From: Flavobacterium turcicum
GTDB taxonomy: Bacteria; Bacteroidota; Bacteroidia; Flavobacteriales; Flavobacteriaceae
Length of the DNA: 64,000 bases
Assembly (NCBI RefSeq): GCF_011365745.1
Contig: NZ_JAAOBY010000002.1
Coordinates: 1 to 64,000, forward strand
Direction: 5' to 3'
Each line of letters opens with the position of its first letter. Position 1 is the stretch's first letter. Below the pieces are notes generated by a model. The model was not told where the DNA came from and did no database searches. It saw nothing but the letters and a program-made list of their open reading frames with translations. Below, piece after piece: positions 32,849-43,504 of the stretch. Made by a program: the position numbers and the translations under genes.

Positions 32849-35356
32849 ATGAAAAAAACTATTTTTTCTTTCGGACTACTGCTTGCTTTTGTCTGGAATA
32901 TGCAGGCGCAAGTTCAAAGTCCTTCGGAATTTTTACCTCTTTATGGGAAACAAATTTCATACTACCATCAAGTAGAAAATTATTTCAAACATTTAACCGA
33001 AAAATCTCCTCTGATTAAACATCAAAAGTATGGTGTAACAGCTGAGCAACGCGATTTGAGTGTATATTTTATCTCCTCAGAAGAAAATTTATCGCAATTA
33101 GATGCTATCAGAAATAATAATCTTGCGGCCATCGGTATGTCAGCCAATCGTACTGCAAGTATTGGCGATAAATTGATTGTTTGGTTAAGTTTTAACGTAC
33201 ACGGAAACGAGTTTGCGGGAACTGAAAGTGCCATGACAGTGGCTTATGAATTGCTCAATCCAAGTAATGCAACCACTAAAAAATGGTTAGAAAACACGAT
33301 CGTTATTCTTGATCCTTGTATTAATCCAGACGGATATTCAAGATATGGAAATTGGTTACGCGAAATATCTGGAAAGCAAACGCATCCAGAATTATCAGAT
33401 AGAGAACACATGGAAGCTTGGCCAGGCGGGCGCTACAATCATTATATGTTCGATTTGAATCGTGATTGGGCTTGGCAAACGCAAATTGAGTCGCAGCAAC
33501 GCATAGCGCTCTACAACCAATGGATGCCGCAAGTACATACCGATGTGCACGAAATGGGGTATGATTCTCCTTATTTTTTCCCGCCATCAGCAGAACCTTT
33601 GCACGAATACATTGAACCCTATCAAAAAGATTTTCATGCTACTTTAGGCCAAAATATCTCAAAGAAATTTGATGCTCAAAACTGGATGTACAATACAAGT
33701 GAGCGTTTTGATTTGTTTTATCCTAGCTATGGTGATACTTATCCAACCTATAACGGTGCAGTTGGAATGACTATGGAGCAGGGAGGAATAGGCGCTGGTC
33801 GTGCAGTATTGATGAGTAATGGTAATGTTTTAACTATTAAAGACCGTTTAACCCATCATGCCACTGCAGTGTTGACGGTGGTAGAATCGGCGTCAGGACA
33901 AGTGGATGTTTTATTGAAAGGCTTTAGAGGATTTATGAATAATTCTCGTAAAACGGTAAAAGGGAATTACAAAACCTATGTCTTGAAGCAAAACCCTAAA
34001 TTAGTACAACTAGCCGATTTGCTCGCTAAAAACAATATCGAGTACAGCTATGCAGCAGGTACTCAAAAAGCAACAGGGTTTGATTATTACACAAAATCCG
34101 ATAAGGCTTTTTCGGTAGAGCCAAATGATATGATTGTAAAAGTGGACCAGCAAAAGGCAGTTTTTGCACAAGTTTTATTTGAACCAAATCAAAAATTAAA
34201 CGATAGTTTATCCTATGATATCACTGCGTGGGCTCTTCCGTTAGCTTATGGAGTTCAGGGTTATGCTGTAAAGAATAATCTTCTTGTTCCCACAAAAAAG
34301 AGGATTGAAATTGCTGAAAAAGTAGTTCCAAAACAGGTATATGCTTTTTATATTCCTTGGAATAACAGGGTTTCAGCTCAAGTTTTAGCAGCATTGCATC
34401 AAAAAAATATCAAAGTGCGTTCAGCTATGAAAAAAGCCGTTTTTGGAGATGTTGTGGTAGAGCCAGGCGGATTGATTGTGACCAAAACAGACAATATCAA
34501 AATGGCTGATTTTGAAAATACCGTTTCTAATATTATCAAAGTTAAGAACGATTACAATTTTATACAAACGGGATATTCATCTAATGCCAAAGATATTGGT
34601 GGAGAAAATTTCGTTTTGTTACGAGCGCCAAAAGTAGCTTTGTTATCAGGAAAAGGAGTGTCAAGCACCGAGTTTGGTGCTGCGTGGTATTATATGCAAG
34701 AAACAATTGGTTATCCGGTGAGTGTTGTCGAGACTTCTAATTTCAATAGAGTGAATTGGAACAGCTATACCACTTTAATTTTAGCTGATGGTTATTATTC
34801 CTTGTCAGAAGAGCAACAAAAAAAATTAGCCGAGTGGGTTTCTAATGGAGGAAAAGTCATTGCTATGAACAACGCATTGTCATTATTTGATGGCAAAGAA
34901 AATTTTGCTCTTACGCGTTTTGCCACTGATGAAGAAAAAGAAAATGCAGCGAAAGCCGATGACGAAGCCGAATTAAAAGAGCGGTTTTTGGATTTTCAAG
35001 ATGCAGAACGTAGATCGATTTCAAAATCAATTCCGGGTGCAATTATTGAAAATGTATTAAACAAAACGCATCCGTTGGCTTTTGGTTTGGGCGATAAATA
35101 TTTTAGTTTGCGTACCGATGATAGACATTATTCGTTGTTAAAAGGAGCAACAAATGTGGTTTACGTACCTAAAGATTTTAAAAGCTATGGCTTTGTTGGA
35201 AGTAATATTCGCAAAAAATTAGATAATACAGTAAGTTTTGCTGTTGATTATAAAGGAAACGGAACCGTAATTTATATGGTTGATAATCCTTTGTTTAGAG
35301 GTTTTTGGGAAAACGGAAACTTATTGTTCAGCAATGCTTTGTTCTTGGTAAATTAA
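32849..35356 (+). CDS. Exported M14-family zinc carboxypeptidase-like protein
   Basis: An 835-residue protein with a signal peptide ending near NMQAQ (residue 21). The M14 metallopeptidase domain spans about 35-350. Zinc ligands H118 and E121 lie in FNVHGNEFAG, and the third histidine is in HTDVHEMG (H234 likely). FDLNRDWAWQ supplies the substrate-binding Asn-Arg pair, and the catalytic glutamate is E310 in MTMEQGG. The C-terminal half (about 370-835) contains a Rossmann-like segment (VALLSGKGVSSTEFGAAWYYM) and a GKVIAMNN strand, typical of large Bacteroidota M14 proteins. All catalytic residues are present, so it is probably an active periplasmic or surface peptidase. It is monocistronic, with a good promoter and terminator. 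Confidence 0.92.
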   Translation: MKKTIFSFGLLLAFVWNMQAQVQSPSEFLPLYGKQISYYHQVENYFKHLTEKSPLIKHQKYGVTAEQRDLSVYFISSEENLSQLDAIRNNNLAAIGMSANRTASIGDKLIVWLSFNVHGNEFAGTESAMTVAYELLNPSNATTKKWLENTIVILDPCINPDGYSRYGNWLREISGKQTHPELSDREHMEAWPGGRYNHYMFDLNRDWAWQTQIESQQRIALYNQWMPQVHTDVHEMGYDSPYFFPPSAEPLHEYIEPYQKDFHATLGQNISKKFDAQNWMYNTSERFDLFYPSYGDTYPTYNGAVGMTMEQGGIGAGRAVLMSNGNVLTIKDRLTHHATAVLTVVESASGQVDVLLKGFRGFMNNSRKTVKGNYKTYVLKQNPKLVQLADLLAKNNIEYSYAAGTQKATGFDYYTKSDKAFSVEPNDMIVKVDQQKAVFAQVLFEPNQKLNDSLSYDITAWALPLAYGVQGYAVKNNLLVPTKKRIEIAEKVVPKQVYAFYIPWNNRVSAQVLAALHQKNIKVRSAMKKAVFGDVVVEPGGLIVTKTDNIKMADFENTVSNIIKVKNDYNFIQTGYSSNAKDIGGENFVLLRAPKVALLSGKGVSSTEFGAAWYYMQETIGYPVSVVETSNFNRVNWNSYTTLILADGYYSLSEEQQKKLAEWVSNGGKVIAMNNALSLFDGKENFALTRFATDEEKENAAKADDEAELKERFLDFQDAERRSISKSIPGAIIENVLNKTHPLAFGLGDKYFSLRTDDRHYSLLKGATNVVYVPKDFKSYGFVGSNIRKKLDNTVSFAVDYKGNGTVIYMVDNPLFRGFWENGNLLFSNALFLVN

Positions 35357-35374
35357 ACCAAATCCAACTTAAAT

Positions 35375-35411
35375 AAAAAAGAGCATCATTACAAAATGAT
35401 GCTCTTTTTTT
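35375..35411. terminator. Bidirectional terminator between the M14 peptidase and tamL
   Basis: Perfect hairpin GAGCATCATT-ACAA-AATGATGCTC with an A run before and a T run after it, between convergent genes. Confidence 0.88.
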
Positions 35412-35419
35412 ATGCTTGT

Positions 35420-37711
35420 TTAAAAAGGATATCCAATGGCTAGATTGAAGATGAGGTTTTCTTTGCGCCAAGTTCCATTTCCGAAATTGATTTGATCTAA
35501 AACCCAACGATTTCCTGATGGTAAATTGGGCTTTCGCAAAGGAAAAGCAAAATCAGTACGCAAAACCAGAAATGAAAAATCAAATCGCAATCCTGCTCCG
35601 GCACCTACTGCGAGTTCACTCATGAAATTCTTCGTAAACTTAGCTCCTGGCTTGTCGCTATTTTCGTTCAACAACCAGATGTTTCCAGCATCTACAAAAA
35701 GAGCTCCTTTTACGGGACCATAAATTTGTGCTCGATATTCTGTATTGAATTCAATTTTGATATCTCCGGATTGGTCAGGTAAAAATGCATTACTGTTTGT
35801 AGTTGAACCATCAAAACTTCCTGGACCAATTGAGCGCGCTCTAAAAGCACGCAAACTGTTTGTGCCACCTATGAAAAATTGTTTGATAAACGGCATTTCT
35901 CTCGAGTTTCCATAAGCGTAACCTACACCTGCAATTACTCTTGTAGCCAATTGCGACTCGCGACCCAATTTATAATAATGTCTAAAATCATTTTCAATTT
36001 TTATAAACTGACTGAACGGAACATTAAAGATAGATATTGTATCGCCTTTTTGAATGTTTGCACCTGTTGCTAAACCTGCAATATTCCCTGCCAAGTCAAT
36101 ACTTCCTTTGTAATAAAAAGTGTTTTTCTTCCTTTTTTGCATCGTATTGGTGTACGTGTACGAATAGGTAGGACCAAAAATAAGCTGCTTTTCGATAACT
36201 TTTTCTAAAGTAGGGTTGCTAGCAATTTGTTGTAAATAAAGGTCGGTTACGTTTTGAGGACTCGCATAGGTAATCTCTGAAATTTGCAAAACGTGCTCTT
36301 TGCGTTCGTTTTCTTTCCACAAATAACCAAACGAACCTTTAAATGTTTGTAATGAATATAAATTGGTTCTGTTTTGAAACTCGTAACCAAGTGTTGCTTT
36401 TGTTTTTGGCACAAATCCTGTGGGCTCTTTCAATTTAAAAGGTGATATCAATCGTGGCCAAATTAAATTAGCTTCGGTTCCCACACGATACACATTAAAA
36501 CCGTTATTCTGTCCCGATACTTGAACTTCGACCCCTCCAAAAGCAGATACTGTGAGTAATTCGGCTCCACGAAAAGTGTTTCGGTTACTCCAATTTAAGT
36601 TGAGTTCTGTACCTGTATAGTTAGCAGAGTTGGTTTTACCAAGAAGTTCTAACTGCAATGATTTTCTTGGTAAAGGAGTGAGGTAATAATACGCGTCAAG
36701 GTAGTTGGCGGTTGTATCTGATACTGTGAATTGATTTTTTACGAATTTAAAAGTACCCAAATTTACCAATCGATTTAAAGACAAATTATGATTAGTACGA
36801 TTGTATAAATCGTTTTTTTTAAAGTAAAGTGCTCTGTCGAAAATGCGTGGTTTGAATAATTTTGCAGAATCAATAATGGTCAAATCATTGTACTTGGTGA
36901 TAGAATCTGCTGATTGTTTGATGCCATTTGGACCAATAGAAAAATTTGGATAAACGATTATTTTGTTGATTTTGTATGGCGTTAACGCTAATTTTGGCGT
37001 AGCTTCTTTGATTTTTACAATTAAATCAACTTGATTTTTGGCTACGGTGCTATCCACTTGCACTAAGATATAATCAGCATTAAAATAATAAAACCCTTTT
37101 TCTTTCAAGCGGCTGTCAATACGAATGCGCTCCTCTTTTATAACCTCTAAGCTGTATGGTTTATTGATTTTTAAAAGGCTACGTCGCATCGCAGCGTTTA
37201 CGGCTTTACCAATTACAGACGAGTCGGTTGGGAATTTTACAGATTTAATGGTATACGGTTTCCCGGGTTTTACCGTGTACAAAACACTAGCTAGTTTGCC
37301 TTTCGTGGTAGAGTCGGCTGTAACTCGTGTTGTAAAAAATCCTGAATTTTCACTAGAATTTTGCAGCACATTTTTGGTGTACTCAGGATCTACTTGGCTG
37401 TAAAGTACGGGCGCTTGTCCTGCTTTATTTTTTAACCAATACCTGAAACCTTTTTCTTTTTTTGGATTTCCTGCAAAGGCGTAAAGGTATAATCTTGGTC
37501 GCATGCCAAAAAAACTTGCGTTTGGTTTTGGGCGTACCAAATCTTCTAAACTATTTTTTAGTAATTTTTGATCTTCCTTTGAGGTGGCGGTATCTTTTAC
37601 GATTACTTTGGCGCCAGTGTATAAAAGTTCACCTTCGGGTAAAAATTGTGTACCGCTGCAAGCAGATAGCAAAAATAGGCAAAGTACCAATGGTAAATAA
37701 TGACTCTTCAT
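35420..37711 (-). CDS. tamL: Outer membrane lipoprotein TamL (BamA/TamA family)
   Basis: A 763-residue Omp85-type protein. A lipoprotein signal with lipobox LSAC (acylated Cys18) distinguishes it from proteobacterial TamA. POTRA-like domains occupy about 20-330 (for example KPYTIKSVKFP and RLKEKGFYYFNADYI). A 16-stranded barrel follows, with the Omp85 motif GGTNSLRAFRARSIGPG and a terminal strand ending in Phe (NLAIGYPF), as required for barrel assembly. The TamL lipoprotein form is known from Bacteroidota and Chlorobi. It starts 4 bases after tamB and should form the outer-membrane half of a trans-envelope complex with it, working on outer-membrane protein or lipid delivery. Confidence 0.9.
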   Translation of the reverse strand: MKSHYLPLVLCLFLLSACSGTQFLPEGELLYTGAKVIVKDTATSKEDQKLLKNSLEDLVRPKPNASFFGMRPRLYLYAFAGNPKKEKGFRYWLKNKAGQAPVLYSQVDPEYTKNVLQNSSENSGFFTTRVTADSTTKGKLASVLYTVKPGKPYTIKSVKFPTDSSVIGKAVNAAMRRSLLKINKPYSLEVIKEERIRIDSRLKEKGFYYFNADYILVQVDSTVAKNQVDLIVKIKEATPKLALTPYKINKIIVYPNFSIGPNGIKQSADSITKYNDLTIIDSAKLFKPRIFDRALYFKKNDLYNRTNHNLSLNRLVNLGTFKFVKNQFTVSDTTANYLDAYYYLTPLPRKSLQLELLGKTNSANYTGTELNLNWSNRNTFRGAELLTVSAFGGVEVQVSGQNNGFNVYRVGTEANLIWPRLISPFKLKEPTGFVPKTKATLGYEFQNRTNLYSLQTFKGSFGYLWKENERKEHVLQISEITYASPQNVTDLYLQQIASNPTLEKVIEKQLIFGPTYSYTYTNTMQKRKKNTFYYKGSIDLAGNIAGLATGANIQKGDTISIFNVPFSQFIKIENDFRHYYKLGRESQLATRVIAGVGYAYGNSREMPFIKQFFIGGTNSLRAFRARSIGPGSFDGSTTNSNAFLPDQSGDIKIEFNTEYRAQIYGPVKGALFVDAGNIWLLNENSDKPGAKFTKNFMSELAVGAGAGLRFDFSFLVLRTDFAFPLRKPNLPSGNRWVLDQINFGNGTWRKENLIFNLAIGYPF

Positions 37712-37715
37712 GTTG

Positions 37716-40700
37716 TTATTTTTTTGGTGTTGCTTTTTTTGATTTTTCTTTTGGCGCTTGACTCTTTTTAAACAATTCGCTGAATTTATTGTAATCCATC
37801 GTAATTACAAATGACACGCCCGTTTCAATAACTTCACCTTGCAGCGCTACTTGGTATTTGTTTACTCGGTAGGCGCGCGCTTTGTATCTTCCATCTTTTG
37901 AAATTTGATAATCAAGAGCTACATCACCTGCAATATTGCTTGCGTTTTGATTGGCTTGCTGAGATCCTTCGAGGCCAAAACTACTTCCAACCGTTACTTT
38001 TAAACGGTCGTTCAACAACTTTTTCGAAATCCCGACACTTAAATCGGTTTTGTTTTCACGTTGACCGGTGGTGAAATCTTCGGAAGTATTTAAGTCAAAG
38101 TTCAGTTCAACACCTTGAATTAAATCGCCTGCTAAATTATTCAATTGTTGCGATAAAAGTTTGCTAGCACTCTCTCTTGCTAATGCTGAAACTGAGGTAC
38201 CGCCATTTTCGCTGGCAAAAGGATTCTCGCCAATGAAACGATTCAAAAGTAAAAGGGCAAAAACTTGCTTATTCAATTCGTCCTGCTGTGTTCTAATTTG
38301 TTCTAATTTGGCTTGAGTCGAATTGATAATTTCGGTAGCCACATTATTATTTCCTTCTGGCAAAACAATATCAAAAGAGATAGTCGGTTGCAGCAATTCG
38401 CCATTCATTTTTAGTTCGGTTTCAAACGGAATTTTCTCTTTGTAGGTGTTGCGAACTGATGCACTTACATCGCCCAATTGATCATTAACCAAATCAATAG
38501 GAGCGGCTTCGGTTTTGTAAACTGCAGTAATGTTAATATCTGCTGTTGTTGGCTCGCCGGTCCATAAAATGTAACTTCCTGATTTGATATCGAATTTTCT
38601 TTTGATGGCGTTAAAATTCATTTTATAACTTCCTTCAGAAAGTTCGTAGCGGCCCGTTAAACTGGTTTTTCCTGATGGATCAATACCGCCGTTTAATTGT
38701 GCCTCACCTTTTAGTTTTAAGAAATCACCGTTTGCTTTATCGATAATAATTGATAATTCAGCCTCTTTGTCAACTTCGATATTTACCGATGCGTTGATTC
38801 CTTTTACCTCAGTGCTGCTGCTAAATTCTTGTAGTGCGATTGCTGTTGCAGCTTTTGGTTTGTCTTGATCAATAAATTCAACAATGCCTTCGCGGTCGGC
38901 AATTGATGGGTCTGATTGTGGTAAAACAATGTTAAATTTGGTGTCTTTGTTAATTTTAACTGTCCCATCAATTTGCGGGCTGTCTAATGTTCCGCTAATT
39001 TGTAATTGGTTGTCAAGATACAATTCACCATAATACAAATCGTTGTCTTTGGCTTTCGAGTTGACCGCTTTAAAGTTTTTAGCATCGATGGCTAAATCAA
39101 ATCCCATATTGGTAAGGTTACTAATATCTATTTTACCGTCAATAATAAGGTCATTCTCTTTTTCATCTTTGATTGTAAAGCGATTTAGTAAAACGGTATT
39201 GGGTGTGAAAGTAATTTTATCATTGATTTGTTGGAACTTAGCGTTCAAGGGTTTCACTGTAAAACCAACAGAGTTGAATTGTACTTCTCCTAAAAGTTCA
39301 GGCTTTGAGGTGTTTCCTTTTAGATCCAATTGACCTGATAGAAAACCATTACTTTCAGTTAAATTACCCAAAGTAAAGCCTTGAATACTTTTTAATTGTA
39401 GCGCTTTTAGATCAATATTCAAGTCAAAAGTACTGTTTAGGGCATTGTAGATTCCCTTTAATTCCGCTTGATTCTCTTGACCACTTATTTCAATATTGGC
39501 ATTGTATTGATTGGCTATTGCGTTATCAATTTTAATTTTCAGGTTACCAACGGTATCTTTTTTAAAGGTTAGATTCTGAACATCCAAATCAGAAGTAAAA
39601 AGTGGACTTGGAGTATTAATTGTAACCTTTGCTTCACCATTAATTTTACCGCTCAATTGCAGGTCGTTTTTCTCGACAAAACTTGTAATTGTGCTGATGT
39701 CAAAATCTTTGAATTCTAATTGCAAAGGTGCATTTTCGGTATTGGGTTCCGATTGAATTTGTATCCCGCTTCCGTTTTTATTCAAGTTAAAATCGGTAAT
39801 CAGCAGTCCTTTTTTACCAAAACGAATGCGATTACTATTGGCAATTTCCCAAGGTTCGTAATTCAAAACGAAACGATTACTATCGAGAGACAGTTCTTGA
39901 TTACCATTTATAGCAACTAATTCTCCTGTCAAAAGGTAGCGTTCTTTATCTTTCTTATCTTTTAATTGTAATAGGTATTCGACAGTATTATTTTTCACAC
40001 TGCCTTTCAATTCTGTATGAGGCAATTCTAAAGCGCTGTTTTGGATGTCATCCACCAAAAACTCATACACTAAAGCTTGATTTTGGGTGTCAACTTTTAG
40101 AGCAGCGTTAGTTACGGTTACACCTGCATATACCATTTTTGGTACGGTTCCTTGCATTATAATTGTATCGTTAACTGAATTGTATCGACCTGATAATGCA
40201 ATTGGCTCGATGCTTTTAAGATCTGGAAGCAATTGAAATAAGATAGGATGATCTACCAGAGCTACTTTAAAATCAAAGTGCTGTGGTGCTGTATTTTTTT
40301 TCTTTTGAACAGGATTTGTAGTGTAGTAAGCAGCGATTGATTGGGATAAAGCTGTTCCTAATTGTGAAAACGAAAAACGTCCATTTACAGCAGCATTCAT
40401 AAATGGTGCTTTCAATTCTATTACATTGCTTTGCGCTGTAGATTTAGCTGTAACTTGAATAGAATCAATTACAAATTGCTCTTTTGCATTTGTAATTTCA
40501 ATATTTTGTGCCACAATTGTTCCGTTCAGAAAATCTAAATTTGCCGACTGTATATCAGCATCTACAAAGCCTCTTAGTTTTAAAGGACCTGCATGCAGAT
40601 TTAATTTTTCAAGATCGGCAATATCCATATTGAGTTTGATTTTTCCAGTTGGATATTTGTCTCTAAAACTTCCCGAGCTCAACATGGTGAAATTCAAATT

Positions 40701-42776
40701 AGGATCTTTTGCCGTGGCAGTTGCTTGAAATAATCCTTTTTTGATTGATCCTTTTAAAGCAATGTTTTTGTAATTGTATTTATTGAAATATGCCTTTACA
40801 ACATTGGCATTTAATGCCGCTGTTGCAGTTTTTGGATTAAAACCAGTTCCTTTTACATTGGCAGTAGCACTTATTTTACCAATAGAATCATTTTTTAGTA
40901 GTTTCCCTAAGTCAAAATTTACAAATGTAGCTTGCGCTTGGTACTGTTCCGCGTTTTTTCTTCTTTGGTCCAAACTGGCATTTACTTTGGCAATTCCAAT
41001 GCTGCTGTTTAAATTGAGCATTGTTTTGAAAGACTGAATGGTTCCTTTAAAAGTACCATTTAAGCTCAATCGTGCCGGGAGTTGAATCGTATTTGGAATT
41101 ACGCCTTTTGGAGCAAACGAATAAATATCTTTTGCTGTTGATTTAAATTCTTTAATCTTTAAGTCGAAAACCGCTTTTTCCATGTCTGGTAAGCCTCTTA
41201 TTATGCCACTTGCAGCTAATTTGGTACTGCCAATTCCGCTTACCTCAAGTGAGGGAATTACCAAATTTTTAAGTTTTCCTTTTACGGCTCCATCAATCAA
41301 GATAATAGCTTTGGGATTGGTTTTAAACGGTGGATTACTGGCTAATGCAGGTGCTAAAATCAAAATATCATGAGCACCCAAACGACTCTTTTTAAGACGC
41401 GCGATGACACTTAAATCTCCCGGATTTTTAGATAGTGCTTCAAGCGAAGGATAGCCAACTTGAATTTCATCGCGAAGCTCAGTAGTTGGGGTTTTTAGAT
41501 AGAGATTTTTGATAAATGAATTCTTTTTTCCATAAAAGAAGTTTCCTTTCAAGGATTGAATGTTCAAACCGCTTTTATCTTTGATCGTAAGTTTGGTAAG
41601 GTCTCCTGAAATGTTTTCTGGATTGTAATTTAAAGATTCCAAATCCATATTAAAGTTGCGCAGGTGCAAGTGGTTATAATCAATGCCTTTTGCAACAGGA
41701 GCCGCGTTATTGTTATTAAATTTAAAATCAATACGCTGTAAAGCTGTTTTCTTTATTTTGATTTCCCAACCCGTTGTAGCAGCTACTTCTTGAACTTTTT
41801 CCACTTTTTGTGTGGTATTTTTGTCCAAAGCTAATTCTCCTTCAACTCCGGTTAATTCAACGCTTTCAAGAATTGCAAATTGGTTGTTGAGGTCAAATTT
41901 ATCAATTGTTGCGAGCAGTTTTTTAAAGTAAAATTGAGTATTGATTTTGTTGTTTTCATCCGCATACGCTACTTTAATTTTACCAAAATCCAATACGCCT
42001 AGTTTTAATTGCAAAGGCGTTGCTGGATTCGAATTGTTAGCATCAATTTTTGTATTGCTAGGAGCTGATTTCCCTTGTTTGTAAAGAACTGCTAACCCAT
42101 TTATTTTAATTTTTGGAACGTCAAAATCCATCTTTTCCAAATCAAACTTTTTAATGGTCGTTTGAAAATGATTGATTTTGGTATTTAGTTCATTGTTGGC
42201 AGACGCATCTTTGTAGCGCAATTGAATACGGTCAAGCGCAATAGACTCCACCGAAAATGTCATTGGTGTGCTATTTTTATCTTCTTTTTTTGGAGGTGAT
42301 GCAAATGCTTGAGTAATATAATCAAAGTTAAATACGCCATTTTTTGACCTAGAAATATTAGCTGTGATTCCTTCGAGTGCGATACTATTAATTTCGACTT
42401 TATTGCGTAACAATTGAAACATACTGAGATCAACCGCAAGTTTTTCGCCAGCTAAAAGGGTATCTTTTTTTTGGTCTTCAAAGTAAACGCCTTGCAAGAT
42501 TACATTTTTGGGAAAACCAATTGAGAGATGCTCAATTTTTACTTTCGTTTTAATTTTGTCTTGCAAATAAACTACGGCTTTGTCTTTGGCATAAAGCTGA
42601 ACAGAAGGAATTTGAATGACAATCAAAAGCAGTAGAAAAAGGGTAAATAAACCACCCAAAATCCATAATGCGATTTTTAAACTTTTTTGTAAGTGTTTTT
42701 TCAAACGTAGCAATTTAAATTTAAACCAACTATTAGTTGCAATTTTGCAGTCCTGATGAGAACTCAATTGTTGCAA
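37716..42776 (-). CDS. tamB: Translocation and assembly module protein TamB
   Basis: A 1686-residue protein of the AsmA/TamB superfamily. One N-terminal membrane anchor (about 32-56, IALWILGGLFTLFLLLLIVIQ) is followed by an enormous series of short beta strands, probably a hydrophobic-groove beta taco spanning the periplasm. The C-terminal DUF490 domain begins near 1350 and includes LTGRYELSEGSYKM and the conserved LLLNRFIGENPF and LSVGISKKLLNDRLKVTVGSSF segments. It is 4 bases upstream of tamL. Family members are implicated in outer-membrane protein assembly and bulk phospholipid transport. The start is uncertain: the first 24 residues are atypical, and a TTG at 42704 (LKKHLQKSLK) just before the anchor is an alternative. 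Confidence 0.9.
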   Translation of the reverse strand: MQQLSSHQDCKIATNSWFKFKLLRLKKHLQKSLKIALWILGGLFTLFLLLLIVIQIPSVQLYAKDKAVVYLQDKIKTKVKIEHLSIGFPKNVILQGVYFEDQKKDTLLAGEKLAVDLSMFQLLRNKVEINSIALEGITANISRSKNGVFNFDYITQAFASPPKKEDKNSTPMTFSVESIALDRIQLRYKDASANNELNTKINHFQTTIKKFDLEKMDFDVPKIKINGLAVLYKQGKSAPSNTKIDANNSNPATPLQLKLGVLDFGKIKVAYADENNKINTQFYFKKLLATIDKFDLNNQFAILESVELTGVEGELALDKNTTQKVEKVQEVAATTGWEIKIKKTALQRIDFKFNNNNAAPVAKGIDYNHLHLRNFNMDLESLNYNPENISGDLTKLTIKDKSGLNIQSLKGNFFYGKKNSFIKNLYLKTPTTELRDEIQVGYPSLEALSKNPGDLSVIARLKKSRLGAHDILILAPALASNPPFKTNPKAIILIDGAVKGKLKNLVIPSLEVSGIGSTKLAASGIIRGLPDMEKAVFDLKIKEFKSTAKDIYSFAPKGVIPNTIQLPARLSLNGTFKGTIQSFKTMLNLNSSIGIAKVNASLDQRRKNAEQYQAQATFVNFDLGKLLKNDSIGKISATANVKGTGFNPKTATAALNANVVKAYFNKYNYKNIALKGSIKKGLFQATATAKDPNLNFTMLSSGSFRDKYPTGKIKLNMDIADLEKLNLHAGPLKLRGFVDADIQSANLDFLNGTIVAQNIEITNAKEQFVIDSIQVTAKSTAQSNVIELKAPFMNAAVNGRFSFSQLGTALSQSIAAYYTTNPVQKKKNTAPQHFDFKVALVDHPILFQLLPDLKSIEPIALSGRYNSVNDTIIMQGTVPKMVYAGVTVTNAALKVDTQNQALVYEFLVDDIQNSALELPHTELKGSVKNNTVEYLLQLKDKKDKERYLLTGELVAINGNQELSLDSNRFVLNYEPWEIANSNRIRFGKKGLLITDFNLNKNGSGIQIQSEPNTENAPLQLEFKDFDISTITSFVEKNDLQLSGKINGEAKVTINTPSPLFTSDLDVQNLTFKKDTVGNLKIKIDNAIANQYNANIEISGQENQAELKGIYNALNSTFDLNIDLKALQLKSIQGFTLGNLTESNGFLSGQLDLKGNTSKPELLGEVQFNSVGFTVKPLNAKFQQINDKITFTPNTVLLNRFTIKDEKENDLIIDGKIDISNLTNMGFDLAIDAKNFKAVNSKAKDNDLYYGELYLDNQLQISGTLDSPQIDGTVKINKDTKFNIVLPQSDPSIADREGIVEFIDQDKPKAATAIALQEFSSSTEVKGINASVNIEVDKEAELSIIIDKANGDFLKLKGEAQLNGGIDPSGKTSLTGRYELSEGSYKMNFNAIKRKFDIKSGSYILWTGEPTTADINITAVYKTEAAPIDLVNDQLGDVSASVRNTYKEKIPFETELKMNGELLQPTISFDIVLPEGNNNVATEIINSTQAKLEQIRTQQDELNKQVFALLLLNRFIGENPFASENGGTSVSALARESASKLLSQQLNNLAGDLIQGVELNFDLNTSEDFTTGQRENKTDLSVGISKKLLNDRLKVTVGSSFGLEGSQQANQNASNIAGDVALDYQISKDGRYKARAYRVNKYQVALQGEVIETGVSFVITMDYNKFSELFKKSQAPKEKSKKATPKK

Positions 42777-42964
42777 AGGTCGCTAATTTGCCTTACAATT
42801 GCTTATAAAACTTTTGTTTAAAATTGTATAATTTCTCTTTTCGCCGATACGTTAATTTTACTTCAAAATTTGAATAAAAATATTTTTAATTACAAACTAG
42901 TTTTGAGAGGTTTTTAAGTAGAAATGCCGTGAGGTTTTTTGCAAATTAAGTTAAAAAAGAGGTC

Positions 42965-43006
42965 AATAAAAAACTAGGAAAATTTTATAATAATCCTCCT
43001 AGTTTT
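42965..43006 (-). terminator. Terminator of the thioesterase gene
   Basis: AAAACTAGGA / TCCTAGTTTT arms with a 17-base loop. On the minus strand the hairpin is followed by U6. It sits in the 290-base region between the thioesterase and tamB genes, where I see no gene. Confidence 0.7.
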
Positions 43007-43066
43007 GTAGGTACGCAAACCTTGTTTCCTTTAAAATAGGTTTAAAAGAGAGCGTTATAATTTGAA

Positions 43067-43504
43067 TTATTTTGTTGAGAAATTATCGCTTTTAGGAAAA
43101 ATACTCAAAGCTTGCATAGCCAATTCTGGAGTAGGAGAGGCCAGTTTACGCAGTTTTACATCCATCCAAGCGCCATCAACGGTTATGGTTGCGCACACTT
43201 GATCTTGCTCGTTTTTGAATTCGTGAATGATAGACCAGCGGGAGCCATCTTCATTAACTTTTGAGGTTTTGGTATGCATGACAATGCGATCCGAAAGTTT
43301 GATTTCTTTTCTGAATACGCATTCTTCTCTAAATAAAATAGGACCAAAACCTTGCGCTTGCATGACTCTCATAGTCAACCCCAAGCTTTCTAAAATTTCA
43401 ATTCGATGTTGTGCACCAAAATCGTAATAAGCACTATGGCGAACATGAAAATTAGGATCAAGATCAGACCATCTAAAGGATAATTCTTTGGTAAATGAAT
43501 TCAT
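43067..43504 (-). CDS. Acyl-CoA thioesterase, 4-hydroxybenzoyl-CoA thioesterase-like (hotdog fold)
   Basis: A 145-residue hotdog-fold protein. The 4HBT motif is RWSDLDPNFHVRHSAYYDFG, with the catalytic Asp in SDLDPNFHV, followed by FREECVFRKEIKLSDRI and the end strand ICATITVDGAWMD. Such enzymes hydrolyse acyl-CoA or related thioesters. The substrate is unknown. I start it at the ATG at 43504 (MNSFTKEL). A frame extending to 43549 adds 15 residues outside the fold. It is monocistronic, between the trp and tam operons. Confidence 0.85.
   Translation of the reverse strand: MNSFTKELSFRWSDLDPNFHVRHSAYYDFGAQHRIEILESLGLTMRVMQAQGFGPILFREECVFRKEIKLSDRIVMHTKTSKVNEDGSRWSIIHEFKNEQDQVCATITVDGAWMDVKLRKLASPTPELAMQALSIFPKSDNFSTK

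Noticed and set aside
37125..37403. 92-codon plus-strand frame inside tamL
   Set aside because: Antisense to the POTRA-coding region, with no recognisable domain.
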